The notes below the pieces were generated by a model. It had not been told where the DNA came from. It worked only from the letters and a program-made list of their open reading frames with translations, and did no database searches. DNA of 17,105 nt from Acidobacteriota bacterium (lineage in GTDB: Bacteria; Acidobacteriota; Terriglobia; Terriglobales; Acidobacteriaceae). The stretch spans positions 1 to 17,105 of the forward strand of contig JAJYAE010000059.1 in the NCBI GenBank assembly GCA_021779695.1. Reading direction: 5' to 3'. Within the stretch, counting starts at the first letter, position 1. Each line of letters opens with the position of its first letter. The translations under genes and the position numbers were made by a program. Below, one piece after another: positions 1-8,711 of the stretch.

Positions 1-1
1 G

Positions 2-976
2 CCCCTTTACAGACAGTCTGAGATTTTCGCGCGCGAAGGCATCGATCTCGATCGCTCGACACTGGCCGGCTGGGTCGGCGCAGCCAGTGAACTGGTCGCG
101 CCGCTGGTCGATCAGATCAGGAAGCATGTCCTGGCTGGATCGAAGGTCCACGGCGACGACACGCCAGTTCCTGTACTTGCACCTGGCAACGGTAGAACCA
201 AGACTGGCCGTCTCTGGACCTATGTTCGCGATTATCGGCCCGCGGCTCAGACCACTGCTCCCGCCGTCTGGTTCGCTTATTCGGAAGACCGCGAGGGAGA
301 ACATCCGCGCCGACATTTGAAGGACTTCTCCGGGGCTCTACAGGCCGACGCGTATTCCGGTCTACATCACCTATATGAAGATGGGCGGATTTATGAAGTG
401 GCGTGTTGGGCTCACGCCAGACGCAAGTTCCACGACATCCATGTCACGCACCGATCGCCTATCACAACAGAAGCCCTCAACCGTATCGGCGCACTCTACG
501 GAATCGAGGAACAGGTCCGCGGAAAGCCGCCGGATCTCCGCTGCTCGGTTCGACAAGCTCAGGCTAAGCCGATCCTCGACGACCTCCGTCAGTGGATGGA
601 GAAGATGCTGCGGTCTCTCTCTGCCAAGAGCGACACCGCCGGTGCGATCCGGTATGCACTGTCCCACTGGCGCGCACTCACGCGCTATGTCGATAATGGT
701 CTGCTGGAAATCGATAATAGCGCCGCGGAGAGAGCGCTCCGGGCGGTCTCGATTGGACGAAAGAACTACCTGTTTTTTGGCGCCGATTCCGGCGGCGAGC
801 GCGCAGCTTCGTTTTACACCCTCATCGGTACGGCCAAGCTCTGCGGACTCGATCCCTCGCTTTACCTCCGCACTGTCTTGGCACAGATCGCCGATCATCC
901 GATCAACCGCATTGCTGAACTCTTGCCCTGGAACCTAGCAGTAACCCTCCTTGCAGAGCCGGCAGAAGCCGCTTGA
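2..976 (+). CDS. tnpC: IS66-family transposase (TnpC), C-terminal part, cut by window start
   Basis: The reading frame is open from the first bases of the window to the TGA at 974-976, giving about 325 residues without a start codon, so the N-terminal part lies outside. The sequence is typical of the IS66 large transposase: VHGDDTPVPVL near the start (first catalytic Asp region), then LQADAYSGLHHLYEDG and CWAHARRKFHD (second Asp and the WAHxRRKF motif), then DNSAAERALRAVSIGRKNYLF with the catalytic Glu and GRKN motif, and a final LIGTAKLCGLDP segment. In the family this is a DDE enzyme acting with TnpA and TnpB. No frameshift or internal stop is visible in this part, so the gene may be intact beyond the edge. 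An internal start at 317 would be a TTG in mid-domain and is not real. Confidence 0.9.
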   Translation, partial: PLYRQSEIFAREGIDLDRSTLAGWVGAASELVAPLVDQIRKHVLAGSKVHGDDTPVPVLAPGNGRTKTGRLWTYVRDYRPAAQTTAPAVWFAYSEDREGEHPRRHLKDFSGALQADAYSGLHHLYEDGRIYEVACWAHARRKFHDIHVTHRSPITTEALNRIGALYGIEEQVRGKPPDLRCSVRQAQAKPILDDLRQWMEKMLRSLSAKSDTAGAIRYALSHWRALTRYVDNGLLEIDNSAAERALRAVSIGRKNYLFFGADSGGERAASFYTLIGTAKLCGLDPSLYLRTVLAQIADHPINRIAELLPWNLAVTLLAEPAEAA

Positions 977-982
977 GAGCCG

Positions 983-1017
983 AATAGGTGTCCACTTAAA
1001 ATAGGCGGACACCTATT
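983..1017. repeat. Perfect 11-bp inverted repeat just after the IS66 transposase
   Basis: AATAGGTGTCC at 983-993 is exactly complementary to GGACACCTATT at 1007-1017, with a 13-base loop, starting 7 bases after the TnpC stop. It could be a transcription stop for the transposase gene or part of the terminal structure of the element. No run of T follows, so a simple intrinsic terminator is not well supported. Confidence 0.6.
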
Positions 1018-1023
1018 AAGGGG

Positions 1024-1323
1024 CATCGCCCTCGTCAAGAGGGGAGCTTCCCACGCTTACCAAAGAACGATAAGGGCCGCCGCAGCAACCTGGACCGGAG
1101 AACCACGCGCCAACCCGGCTATGCTGTCAGCCTGAGCCGCCGCTGGCTGATCGAGAAGGGCTTCGGATGGCTCAAGCAGACCGGCCCGCTGCGCCAGGTC
1201 AAGCTGCGCGGCTTGGAGAAAGTGGACTGGCTGTTCGTCTTCAGTTGCGCCGCGCACAACCTGATCCGGCTTCCCAGACTCATCGCTCAACCACCGGCAA
1301 CGCTCAGGGAGCAGTTTGCCTGA
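1024..1323 (+). pseudogene. IS5-type transposase, C-terminal remnant
   Basis: An open + strand frame ends at the TGA at 1321-1323 and has no credible start. It reads RRWLIEKGFGWLKQTGPLRQ and then VKLRGLEKVDWLFVFSCAAH, which is the usual C-terminus of IS5-superfamily DDE transposases: the I/VEKxFGWLK motif carries the catalytic Glu, and the VDWLFxFSCAAHNLxRLPRL tail is typical. Only about 90 residues remain of roughly 300-480 in an intact protein, and the N-terminal end merges with the hairpin region after the IS66 gene. It is therefore a truncated, inactive remnant, perhaps cut when the neighbouring IS66 element inserted. Confidence 0.75.
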
Positions 1324-1486
1324 ACCCTGGGTGCGGGGCTTCGGAATGCTTCCCTGAGCCTCGCGAACCCCGGTAAACACTGACGAAAGCCGAGCTTCAA
1401 ACAGAATTCAACCGGGCCAAGGTGCAACACCCCAGAAATGACGCTGCGATCAGCCCAATTTCAACAAGTTCTTAGGCCTGCTGAGG

Positions 1487-1998
1487 TGGGATGAGGCTTT
1501 TCAGAACGGCGGTTTCGCTCCAGCGAAAAGGGGGCTTGGCCGTCGGTAAAAACCAAGCGCGGCAAGGGCCTAAGGTGGATCGTACTGGTCGACGGTCAAG
1601 GTCATTCGTAGATGGTTCGGCTGGAAAGTGCCGCTTCGGCAGATGATCTGCTTGCAGAAGCGGCGCTTGCAGAAGTCAAAGTCTCGCGCGTCTAAGGACG
1701 TGCGCGGCAGAACCCAGCGCATTATATCCGACCGTATCTACGACTCCGACCCCTGCGCGAACGGATGACAAGCGGAGCATCGATCTGATCGTCTCCTCCC
1801 GGAACAGCAAGAGACAGAAACGATACAAAGAGGCCCGCAAGCTGCGCCACTACCAACGCCACTGGATCGTCGAGCGCACCAACTCCTGGCTTGGACAGGC
1901 CCGAAGTCTCCTAGTGCTTCATGAGAACCTCCTCTCCGTCTACCACGCCTTCTTCTAAATCGCCTGCCTCTGGACCAATCTCAAGCGATATTTTAAAA
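1487..1998 (+). pseudogene. Degenerate IS5-family (IS427-like) transposase
   Basis: Read across frames, the stretch gives WDEAFQNGGFAPAKRG (1487 on), then KTKRGKGLRWIVLVDGQGHS followed by an in-frame TAG at 1609-1611. It continues as MVRLESAASADDLLAEAALA. After further frame changes comes RSIDLIVSSRNSKRQKRYKE and then HYQRHWIVERTNSWLG with the expected catalytic Glu, ending in IACLWTNLKRYF. This matches the order of motifs in IS5-family (IS427/IS1031-type) transposases: DGSFAPAKKGG, KTKRGKGTKW, ...VERxxAWLG. Several stops and frameshifts make it clearly dead. It lies on the same strand as the two other transposase remnants. Its last part runs almost up to the promoter region of the TonB-dependent transporter. 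Confidence 0.72.
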
Positions 1999-2137
1999 AG
2001 CGCTCTACAAGAGGGTTGTTCGATTTCGTACTGCAATTCTGAATTGAAAGCATAAGTTCATTCGATATGTCAGAGTGACCCTCGCCGCACATTTCGGCTG
2101 AGGGGCCACGGCCAATTCCACACGTATGGAGTGCCAC

Positions 2138-5100
2138 ATGAAAAATCTAGAACTTCTCTCGAAATTTGGTCTTGGGTCGGTATTGAGCATTTGTCTACTC
2201 TTTGCCTCCACCACGACATGCCTTTGTGCACAAGGCTACGGAAGCATTAGCGGCAGGATCAGCGACCCATCAGGCGCTGTGATTTCGTCAGCGACAGTAA
2301 CGGTAACCCAAACTCAAGCCGGCCGCGAGACGGTCGTTGTCACAGGAAAAAACGGTATATACGTCTTCCCAGCTCTGCCCCCATCCGGCTATTCTTTGTC
2401 GGTTTCTGCCAGCGGCTTTCAACTCTACTCAAGGACGGGGATTGTTCTTCAGGCCGATCAGGCCTTGACCGTCGATGTAACCATGAAGGTTGGCACCGCT
2501 TCCCAGACGGTCAGCGTTTCCGGCGATGCGCCGCAGGTTGACACCACCACCGGTACCCTCTCTCAGGTGATTGACCAATCTCGCGTGGTTGATCTGCCGC
2601 TGAACGGTAGAAATGCAGCTTCGCTCATAACACTGGTTGCTGGCGTAGTCGACGCCACCAACGAGGGTAACGGCGCCAACCAGGGGAGCGGCAAGACATT
2701 TCCTGCCGCCGTAATCTCTAGCGTGAATGGAACGTTGCCGAACCAGGATAATTTCCTGTTGGATGGCGGCAACAATGTGGATGAAATGACAAATGTAAAT
2801 GGGCCTTTCCCATTCCCCGACGCGTTGCAGGAGTTCAGTGTTCAAACCAGCAACTACGACGCTCAATACGGTCAAAGCGCAGGGGCAGTGGTCAATATCA
2901 TCACAAAGTCTGGAGGTAGCAAGTTCCACGGCGCTGCCTTCGAGTTCCTGCGCAACGGCTACTTCAACGCCAAGCCCTATTTCGCTAACAGTGCCGACAA
3001 CCTCCATCGCCACCAGTTTGGTGGCGTCATCGGAGGACCGGTTATCATCCCTCACTTCTCCAAGGGACAGAGCACCCAGTTCTTCTTCGGCTACCAGCAC
3101 ACCCTGTATCACCAGAATTCCAGCGCCAATATAGCGACAGTGCCGACCGCGGCTGAAGAGGGGCGCGGCAGCAATTCGTACGCCGATTATGGCAACCTGT
3201 GCAACACCAGCGCCGGCAACTCATTCAATGGAAGTGGCATCTGCGTAAACTCGGCAGGGGCCGCCGTTCCCACGCAACAGATCACTAACCCATTCACGAA
3301 CGTGGTCTATCCATACAATAGAATTCCCTCGACTGACTTCGATCCGGCTGCGGTCGCTTTCGAGAAGGCCTTTCCAACGTACACCGGAACTGAAGCCCCC
3401 GGTGTCATCGGTGGCACCGTCAATTACTACCAGCCTACTGTTCAGACATTTAACGAGTACGTCAGCCGCGTCGATCATAACTTTGGCGCCAACGATCACC
3501 TTTTTGGCCGCTATTACTACAACTACTACCTGCAGCCCGGCGTATACAGCGCCACTAGCCTTCTCGGCTACGAATCCTACTTCGACACCCGCTACCAGAA
3601 TGCGTTAATTGCCGAGACGCACACCTTCACGAACAATCTGCTCAACATCCTGATCATCAACTATCAGCGCGACGTCGCCTTGCGCGGCGGACCTCCGGGA
3701 AGTCCGGTGATCACGGACTTTGGTGTGAAGAACATCTGGCAGCCGCCGACCGGCCCGTACCTTGCTGGTATCGTCGCCGGCTATTTTTCAGCAGTTTCCG
3801 CGCCTTTCGCCAGTTGGGGCCGTAACAACTACACCTTCAACGACGACCTGCACTGGGTAAAAGGCGCCCACAGCCTCGCCTTCGGCGGGCACTTTGAATT
3901 GAGCAAGTTCGACGTGACCAACGCGGGCGCCTCGTATGGCACCTTCACTTTCAATGCGGTCACCAACAAAATTGGAAGCTCAACCTATCAATACCCCAAC
4001 GCCATGGCCAACTTCCAGCTGGGCTTCGTCAACGCCTTCACCCAGGGGAGCTACCAGTTGCTCAATGACCGGAACCATTTCCCTGGCATCTACGCCCAGG
4101 ACAGTTGGAGCGTGACTCCGCGGTTGCAACTGAATTACGGCGTACGATGGGAAATGTTTGCGCCGTGGGCAGACCGGCTCAACAAGCAAACCGCGTTCAG
4201 CCCCGCCAACTATGCGGCGAATAAAGGTACGCCGCAATACGCCCTTTCAACGACACCCGGTACTCCCGGATTGCCGGCAGGTATGGTGCTCTCCGGAGAC
4301 ACGGGCTTCCCCAGTCAAGGCCTGAACAATATTTACAAGCAGTTCATGCCGCGCGTCGGGTTTGCATACGATGTCTTCGGCAACGGCAAGACGGCGGTCC
4401 GCGGCGGCTTCGGTATCTTTTATCAGGATCGCATGCAAGCGTGGATGAACCTGACTCAGGGCGGTTCTGTGCCCAACACCATCTCCGTAGCGTTGACCAA
4501 TCCGGGGATGTACAGCCCAACCCCCGGCGCTAATCCTGGAGGTCCATTCAGCGACCCCTATTGCACAACCACCAGCTTCTGCACGGCAGGCAAGTACAGG
4601 AACCCCTTCCCGTTCACTAAGCCGTTCGCGTCCTCTCAGGTCTTTCCCAATGCATTCCAACTGGCCGAGTTCGATCCCTCGGGTAACTTCCAGGTTCCGG
4701 TAACCTACGACTACAACCTGACTGTGGAACGCCAGCTCACGCACAACATGTCGATGCGGCTTGCCTACGTGGCTTCGGGTTCCCGTCACCTGTGGGAAAA
4801 CCTTGAGATCAACCCTTCCGTCAACAATGGCTCCGGCCTCAGCGCAAACCAGCGTCGCGTCTACAATACGGCACCGGCTGTCGGGCCCTGTACAACCGCA
4901 GCTGGATGCACGACGAGTTATTCGCAAATCGTCAAAGCGGCCATGATCGGTTCGGCCCGTTACAATTCGCTGCAGGCTACGCTGCAACAGAAGATGTCGC
5001 ACGGTCTGTCGTTCATGATCAACTACACGTGGTCCCACACGCTTGACGACTTGCCCCAGAACACCAGGCTCTCGAACACCGAGGACCTGAACCCAGGGAT

Positions 5101-5785
5101 GTCCTATGTATATCCTCTCTATCCCGCTGGAGCGACAGGAATTCCGTCAGCGGCGACTGTGCCAGACATCAAAGCACTTGATCGCGGCAATTCCGACATA
5201 GACCATCCACAGGCTCTCTCGATCTCCTATGTCTACGCCCTTCCCAGCTTGAACAATGGGAATCGTCTGCTTCGTTCCGTTTTGAACGGCTGGCGTACGA
5301 GCGGATTAATCCAGCATCATTCTGGCGATTCGTTGACAGCAATCATGGGCACCGACAACTCCCTGACTGGTCTGACCCAAGACCGCGCCCAGCGGGACTT
5401 CACCCAGCCGGCTTACCTCAGGAATGCAGGCTACGGTCAAGGTGATTGCAAGACGGCGGGTAAGTCCTGTGTCGCATGGCTGAACCCCGCTGCGTTCTCT
5501 GTTCCCGCCAATACCGGACCCGGCACCGGCTTTGGCAATGTGATTAAGGGTTCGCTCCGCGGACCCGGGTTTACAAACTGGGACGGCGCTGTAATTCGCA
5601 TCTTCCCCGTAATCCGCGAGACGACCATGGAGTTCCGCGCCGAGTATTTCGACGTTCTCAACCATACTGAACTCACCATCCCGTCCGTCATCAATCCCGC
5701 TAGTAGCAGCACTTCTTTTGGAACCATCACGGCAACGCAGGGAGGACCGCGCATTGCGCAGTTCTCACTCAAATACACCTTCTGA
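2138..5785 (+). CDS. TonB-dependent transporter, Oar-like, with N-terminal carboxypeptidase-regulatory-like domain
   Basis: A 1215-residue outer-membrane protein. The start at ATG 2138 is preferred over the in-frame ATG 2126, because GGAG at 2128-2131 sits 6 bases ahead of it and a signal peptide follows at once (hydrophobic core about residues 10-25, likely cut after Cys-Leu-Cys-Ala31). Residues about 34-120 form a carboxypeptidase-regulatory-like beta domain (GSISGRISDPSGAVISSATV). Residues about 140-260 form the plug, with VVDLPLNGRNAASLITLVAG, QDNFLLDGGNN and AGAVVNIITKSGG. The rest is a large beta-barrel rich in aromatic residues that ends in FSLKYTF with the terminal Phe needed for barrel assembly. 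In the family, such proteins import large or scarce substrates with energy from TonB/ExbBD. They are strongly expanded in Acidobacteriota. The substrate cannot be read from sequence. The neighbouring amino-sugar genes make a GlcNAc-containing glycan a reasonable guess only. Confidence 0.92.
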   Translation: MKNLELLSKFGLGSVLSICLLFASTTTCLCAQGYGSISGRISDPSGAVISSATVTVTQTQAGRETVVVTGKNGIYVFPALPPSGYSLSVSASGFQLYSRTGIVLQADQALTVDVTMKVGTASQTVSVSGDAPQVDTTTGTLSQVIDQSRVVDLPLNGRNAASLITLVAGVVDATNEGNGANQGSGKTFPAAVISSVNGTLPNQDNFLLDGGNNVDEMTNVNGPFPFPDALQEFSVQTSNYDAQYGQSAGAVVNIITKSGGSKFHGAAFEFLRNGYFNAKPYFANSADNLHRHQFGGVIGGPVIIPHFSKGQSTQFFFGYQHTLYHQNSSANIATVPTAAEEGRGSNSYADYGNLCNTSAGNSFNGSGICVNSAGAAVPTQQITNPFTNVVYPYNRIPSTDFDPAAVAFEKAFPTYTGTEAPGVIGGTVNYYQPTVQTFNEYVSRVDHNFGANDHLFGRYYYNYYLQPGVYSATSLLGYESYFDTRYQNALIAETHTFTNNLLNILIINYQRDVALRGGPPGSPVITDFGVKNIWQPPTGPYLAGIVAGYFSAVSAPFASWGRNNYTFNDDLHWVKGAHSLAFGGHFELSKFDVTNAGASYGTFTFNAVTNKIGSSTYQYPNAMANFQLGFVNAFTQGSYQLLNDRNHFPGIYAQDSWSVTPRLQLNYGVRWEMFAPWADRLNKQTAFSPANYAANKGTPQYALSTTPGTPGLPAGMVLSGDTGFPSQGLNNIYKQFMPRVGFAYDVFGNGKTAVRGGFGIFYQDRMQAWMNLTQGGSVPNTISVALTNPGMYSPTPGANPGGPFSDPYCTTTSFCTAGKYRNPFPFTKPFASSQVFPNAFQLAEFDPSGNFQVPVTYDYNLTVERQLTHNMSMRLAYVASGSRHLWENLEINPSVNNGSGLSANQRRVYNTAPAVGPCTTAAGCTTSYSQIVKAAMIGSARYNSLQATLQQKMSHGLSFMINYTWSHTLDDLPQNTRLSNTEDLNPGMSYVYPLYPAGATGIPSAATVPDIKALDRGNSDIDHPQALSISYVYALPSLNNGNRLLRSVLNGWRTSGLIQHHSGDSLTAIMGTDNSLTGLTQDRAQRDFTQPAYLRNAGYGQGDCKTAGKSCVAWLNPAAFSVPANTGPGTGFGNVIKGSLRGPGFTNWDGAVIRIFPVIRETTMEFRAEYFDVLNHTELTIPSVINPASSSTSFGTITATQGGPRIAQFSLKYTF

Positions 5786-5802
5786 ACGAGTTTGTATGCG
5801 GT

Positions 5803-5831
5803 GCCCCCTCGTCTAACTTAGCCGAGGGGGC
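5803..5831 (+). terminator. GC-rich hairpin after the TonB-dependent transporter gene
   Basis: GCCCCCTCG at 5803-5811 pairs perfectly with CGAGGGGGC at 5823-5831 around an 11-base loop, 18 bases after the TGA at 5783-5785. The position and strong stem suit a transcription terminator, but no T-run follows, so it may be Rho-assisted or act as an mRNA-stabilising structure. Confidence 0.55.
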
Positions 5832-6129
5832 CACAACACTTGGTTCCTTGCCATATGGTCGCCCAGCGTAAGAACGGAAAGGCACCAAGATTCTTCATAC
5901 TTGCCCCACCAGCGACGAGATTGCGATTTGGCCGAAATTAAATGTCGCAACGAAACCAAACAGACTGCCTAGCGTCCCTCAAATCAGGCGAAGCTTAGCG
6001 CCCTCAGCAGATTTCTTCAAAAACCTGACGTGAATAGTGCCCCCCGCGATCAAGATGGCATTACGCGTCAAGGATACACAGATTCAGGTGATCGACCAAA
6101 GTCTGATCTTCTGCGTGACCACCTTGGAT
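5832..6129. other. Gene-free stretch between transporter hairpin and GH89 remnant
   Basis: I see no coding sequence with a ribosome-binding site or recognisable protein motif here. It may hold the former 5' end and promoter of the decayed glycosidase gene that becomes recognisable from about 6130. No convincing promoter or repeat was found. Confidence 0.4.
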
Positions 6130-6800
6130 GTTTCAGACAAGGTACTGGTCATAACGCTTCACATTTTCGATCTTCCGTTTATCTCAGGAAGGTTGTTGGG
6201 TTGAGGTCGTTTTGCACTTGGCGATCATGAGGGCCAAGTGCAAAGCGGTCAGGCAATGGCTCGGACTTCGGCCAGCCGGTTCATCTGTAGATACCTACCT
6301 ACGAGAGGAGTGTGCAGCCATGATCACGTGGAGCGGAAAGCATACTGATTTGCCTGCACAACTGTCACCCCTTTGTGAAGCCTCATGTTCGTTGCCCTTA
6401 CCGGCATGCCCAGTACCCGAATTCCTGCACCTAAGGCTACACCATAGCGTTCTGGAATTGGAATCGATGGGAGAAGGAGCTGGACTGGATGGTTCCACAC
6501 TCTATCAGGGTGCTGCTTTCCATAACGGGAAAAGAATGGATTTTGGCGGATCGTGCGGCGAGATTTGGGCTTGTCTCAAGCCGAGACCCACAAATTCTCA
6601 GTCGGCCTCGCCCAGCTTCCCTAGCATTGAATGGGGAATCTCGACAATTTCGCCGGACCGCTGAGCGAGCATTGGATTGGGGAGCATCGGCTGTTCCAGC
6701 ACCAGATCCTTGACCGCATGTGATCAATCGGCATGAAACCTGTGGTATCGGAATTTTTCGGCTTTGTTCGCAAGAGTTTCCTGCGCATCCAGTTCTAGTG
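6130..6800 (+). pseudogene. Decayed N-terminal part of a GH89 alpha-N-acetylglucosaminidase (NAGLU-like)
   Basis: No single frame is open, but pieces from all three + frames line up in order with the family. They are: GTGHNASHFRSSV (6141 on); TYLREECAAMITWSG (6293 on); YRHAQYPNSCT, a stop TAA at 6432-6434, then GYTIAFWNWNRWEKELDWM to 6491; TGKEWILADRAARFGL to 6572; SQAETHKF (6574 on); PASLALN; MGNLDNFAGPL (6631 on); and LFQHQILDRM, a stop TGA at 6721-6723, then SIGMKPV and FFGFVRKSFLRI. In NAGLU proteins the same places read [59 protein letters not shown] and LQHRVLDQMRSFGMTPV. At least four frameshifts and two or more stops show the gene is dead. Only about the first third is left, and the part with the two catalytic Glu residues of the family is gone. 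The family removes terminal alpha-linked GlcNAc. That product matches the GlcNAc-type operon directly downstream, so this was probably its first gene. Alignment is from memory; boundaries are approximate. Confidence 0.82.
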
Positions 6801-6920
6801 GCGTCGAAGCGGGACACGCCCAGTGACTTGGGGGGGATACGGATGCAAAAAGATCGCAAGCAGAAGCAAATCGGATTATGTCGGTCGGCAGCTGAAAGAC
6901 AAAGCGAAAATTCCGCTAGT

Positions 6921-8711
6921 ATGAATCCACTAAAAAATGTTGGCACGGAAACAGGAAAGACTGGCTACAACCAATTTCTTCTGCTCGTCGCCGGTCTCGG
7001 CGGCCTGCTTTACGGTGTTGATGTTGGTATCATCTCTGGTGCGCTGCCATATTTGGAAGCCACTTCTGGTCTGACAGCGGGGAAGCTTTCCTTCATCGTC
7101 GCAGCCGTCCTGCTAGGCAGCGTGATTTCTACTTTGTTCGCCGGAATGCTCGCCGACTGGATGGGCCGCAAAAAGCTGATGGAGTTGAGCGGTATCCTGT
7201 TCGTCCTCAGCATTCCGATGATCGCCCTTGCGCACAGTTACGAGGCCCTGGTGATGGGCCGACTATTGCAGGGCGTCAGCGCTGGACTCATCGGCGTGGT
7301 AGTTCCGTTATATCTCGCTGAATGTCTCGGTGCGACGAACCGCGGCAAAGGCACGGGGATTTTCCAATGGCTGCTCACGCTGGGCATTGTGGCCGCCGCC
7401 GCCATCGGCTATTACTTCAGCCTCCGGGTGGACGCCATCGAGAAGTTGCATGACGCCGACAAATTGTTTGCGTTCAAGGATGCTGCTTGGCGCGAGATCT
7501 TCTGGGTATCCCTGCCGCCGGGAATTCTCTTTGTCATCGGTAGTTTCATTATCGCTGAGTCCCCGCGCTGGCTGTTTCGACGCGGGCAGGCCAACACCGC
7601 GCGCATCTCATTGTTGCGCTCTCGGACTGAGAAACAGGCGGAACTTGAATTAAAGGAAATGGCGGAAACTATCGCTGCTGAAAAGGCGAGGTCTTCGATC
7701 GACGGCGCGAACACAAATGCGTCGCTCTTGAGCCGTCGCTACGTCATCCCGTTCGTCCTAGCCTGCATAATCCTCGCTTGCAACCAGACCACCGGCATCA
7801 GCTCTATCATCGCCTACAATGCCACCATCCTCATCCAAGCCGGCTTGAGCGACAAACAGGCGCATCTCGGTTATGTCATTCTCACGTTGGTGAATTTTCT
7901 CGTGACGATGGCAGCCGTCGAGCTCGTGGATCGGCGCGGCCGCAAGTTCCTGCTCTCGCTGGGCAGCGCAGGAATCATTGTCTCACTACTCTGCACCGGT
8001 TTCATATTTAGAAAGACAGAGTCAAAACGCGTGGATGTGAAGGCGGCCGTGCAGGCGCTTGCCAGCACGGATCAGAAAGTGGTCGTTGTTTTTAATCAGG
8101 AATCCGCGGACAAATTGCTAAGGTCGACGGGCGATGCCGGCAAGGCCATCAGCGGCAAGCCGGCGACGATGGTGGTCAATTATTCCGCTGGCAATTACGT
8201 CGCAGCGAGCAAGGTTGTGCGCTCGGACGACCCGCTGGCCACGCTCGAAATCACTCGCGACAGTTGCCTGCCATCAAGCATGGTGGAATCCTTCTTCAAG
8301 AATCCATTCGCCAATCTCGATGCGGCCAAGACCGCGCCGCTAAGAATTGACAATGCGCTCATTACGCCCGTGCCGTCCGCACAAAACGGCTGGCTGATTG
8401 CAATCTGCATCTTCACCTTCATGGCGTTCTATGCAGTAGGGCCGGGCGTCTGCGTGTGGCTAGCGCTTTCTGAATTGATGCCCACGCGCATCCGCTCCAA
8501 CGGCATGAGCATTGCACTGCTCGTCAACCAGGCCGTTTCCACTACCATTGCCGCCGTCTTCTTGCCGAGCGTCGGCAAGTATGGCTATGCCACGATGTTC
8601 TTTTTATTCGCCAGCTGTACTGCTGTCTATTTCATTATTGCTGCGTTCTTCCTGCCGGAAACGAAAGGTCTGACGCTTGAAGAAATCGAGGAACATTTCG
8701 AAGGTAAATGA
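6921..8711 (+). CDS. MFS sugar-porter family transporter with large periplasmic insertion
   Basis: A 596-residue inner-membrane sugar transporter. Family marks are visible: GGLLYGVDVGIISGALP in TM1, ADWMGRKKL (motif A), GRLLQGVSAGLIGVVVPLYL, AESPRWLFRRGQ after TM6, QTTGISSIIAYNAT in TM7, DRRGRKFLL at about residues 337-345, GPGVCVWLALSELMPTRIR in TM10, and the C-terminal PETKGLTLEEIEEHF. Usual sugar porters have 450-520 residues. The excess lies at about 366-488, a hydrophilic stretch between TM9 and TM10 that should face the periplasm. Start: ATG 6921 gives the usual short N-terminus but has a poor ribosome-binding site. ATG 6843 follows a run of seven G (6830-6836) and would add 26 residues. 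ATG 6720 lies inside the decayed glycosidase and is unlikely. The 3' end overlaps the next gene by ATGA. By context the substrate is probably N-acetylglucosamine or glucosamine (inference). Confidence 0.88.
   Translation: MNPLKNVGTETGKTGYNQFLLLVAGLGGLLYGVDVGIISGALPYLEATSGLTAGKLSFIVAAVLLGSVISTLFAGMLADWMGRKKLMELSGILFVLSIPMIALAHSYEALVMGRLLQGVSAGLIGVVVPLYLAECLGATNRGKGTGIFQWLLTLGIVAAAAIGYYFSLRVDAIEKLHDADKLFAFKDAAWREIFWVSLPPGILFVIGSFIIAESPRWLFRRGQANTARISLLRSRTEKQAELELKEMAETIAAEKARSSIDGANTNASLLSRRYVIPFVLACIILACNQTTGISSIIAYNATILIQAGLSDKQAHLGYVILTLVNFLVTMAAVELVDRRGRKFLLSLGSAGIIVSLLCTGFIFRKTESKRVDVKAAVQALASTDQKVVVVFNQESADKLLRSTGDAGKAISGKPATMVVNYSAGNYVAASKVVRSDDPLATLEITRDSCLPSSMVESFFKNPFANLDAAKTAPLRIDNALITPVPSAQNGWLIAICIFTFMAFYAVGPGVCVWLALSELMPTRIRSNGMSIALLVNQAVSTTIAAVFLPSVGKYGYATMFFLFASCTAVYFIIAAFFLPETKGLTLEEIEEHFEGK

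Noticed and set aside
1057..1380. 107-codon - strand frame
   Set aside because: Antisense to the IS5-type transposase remnant; the motifs are all on the + strand.
2429..3112. Long - strand open frame (227 codons) inside the TonB-dependent transporter gene
   Set aside because: It is a shadow of the + strand gene: no recognisable motif and fully inside a strongly supported coding region. The same holds for the - strand frame at 4247-5038.
6212..6664. 150-codon + strand frame as a genuine small protein
   Set aside because: Only its piece with YLREECAAMITWSG makes sense, as part of the GH89 remnant; the rest is out of frame with the family pattern.
6720..6920. Extended N-terminus of the MFS protein from ATG 6720
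   Set aside because: These codons overlap the GH89 remnant, are not membrane-like and do not resemble sugar-porter N-termini.
6437..6946. 169-codon - strand frame upstream of the MFS gene
   Set aside because: It is antisense to the recognisable GH89 remnant and has no ribosome-binding site or known motif.
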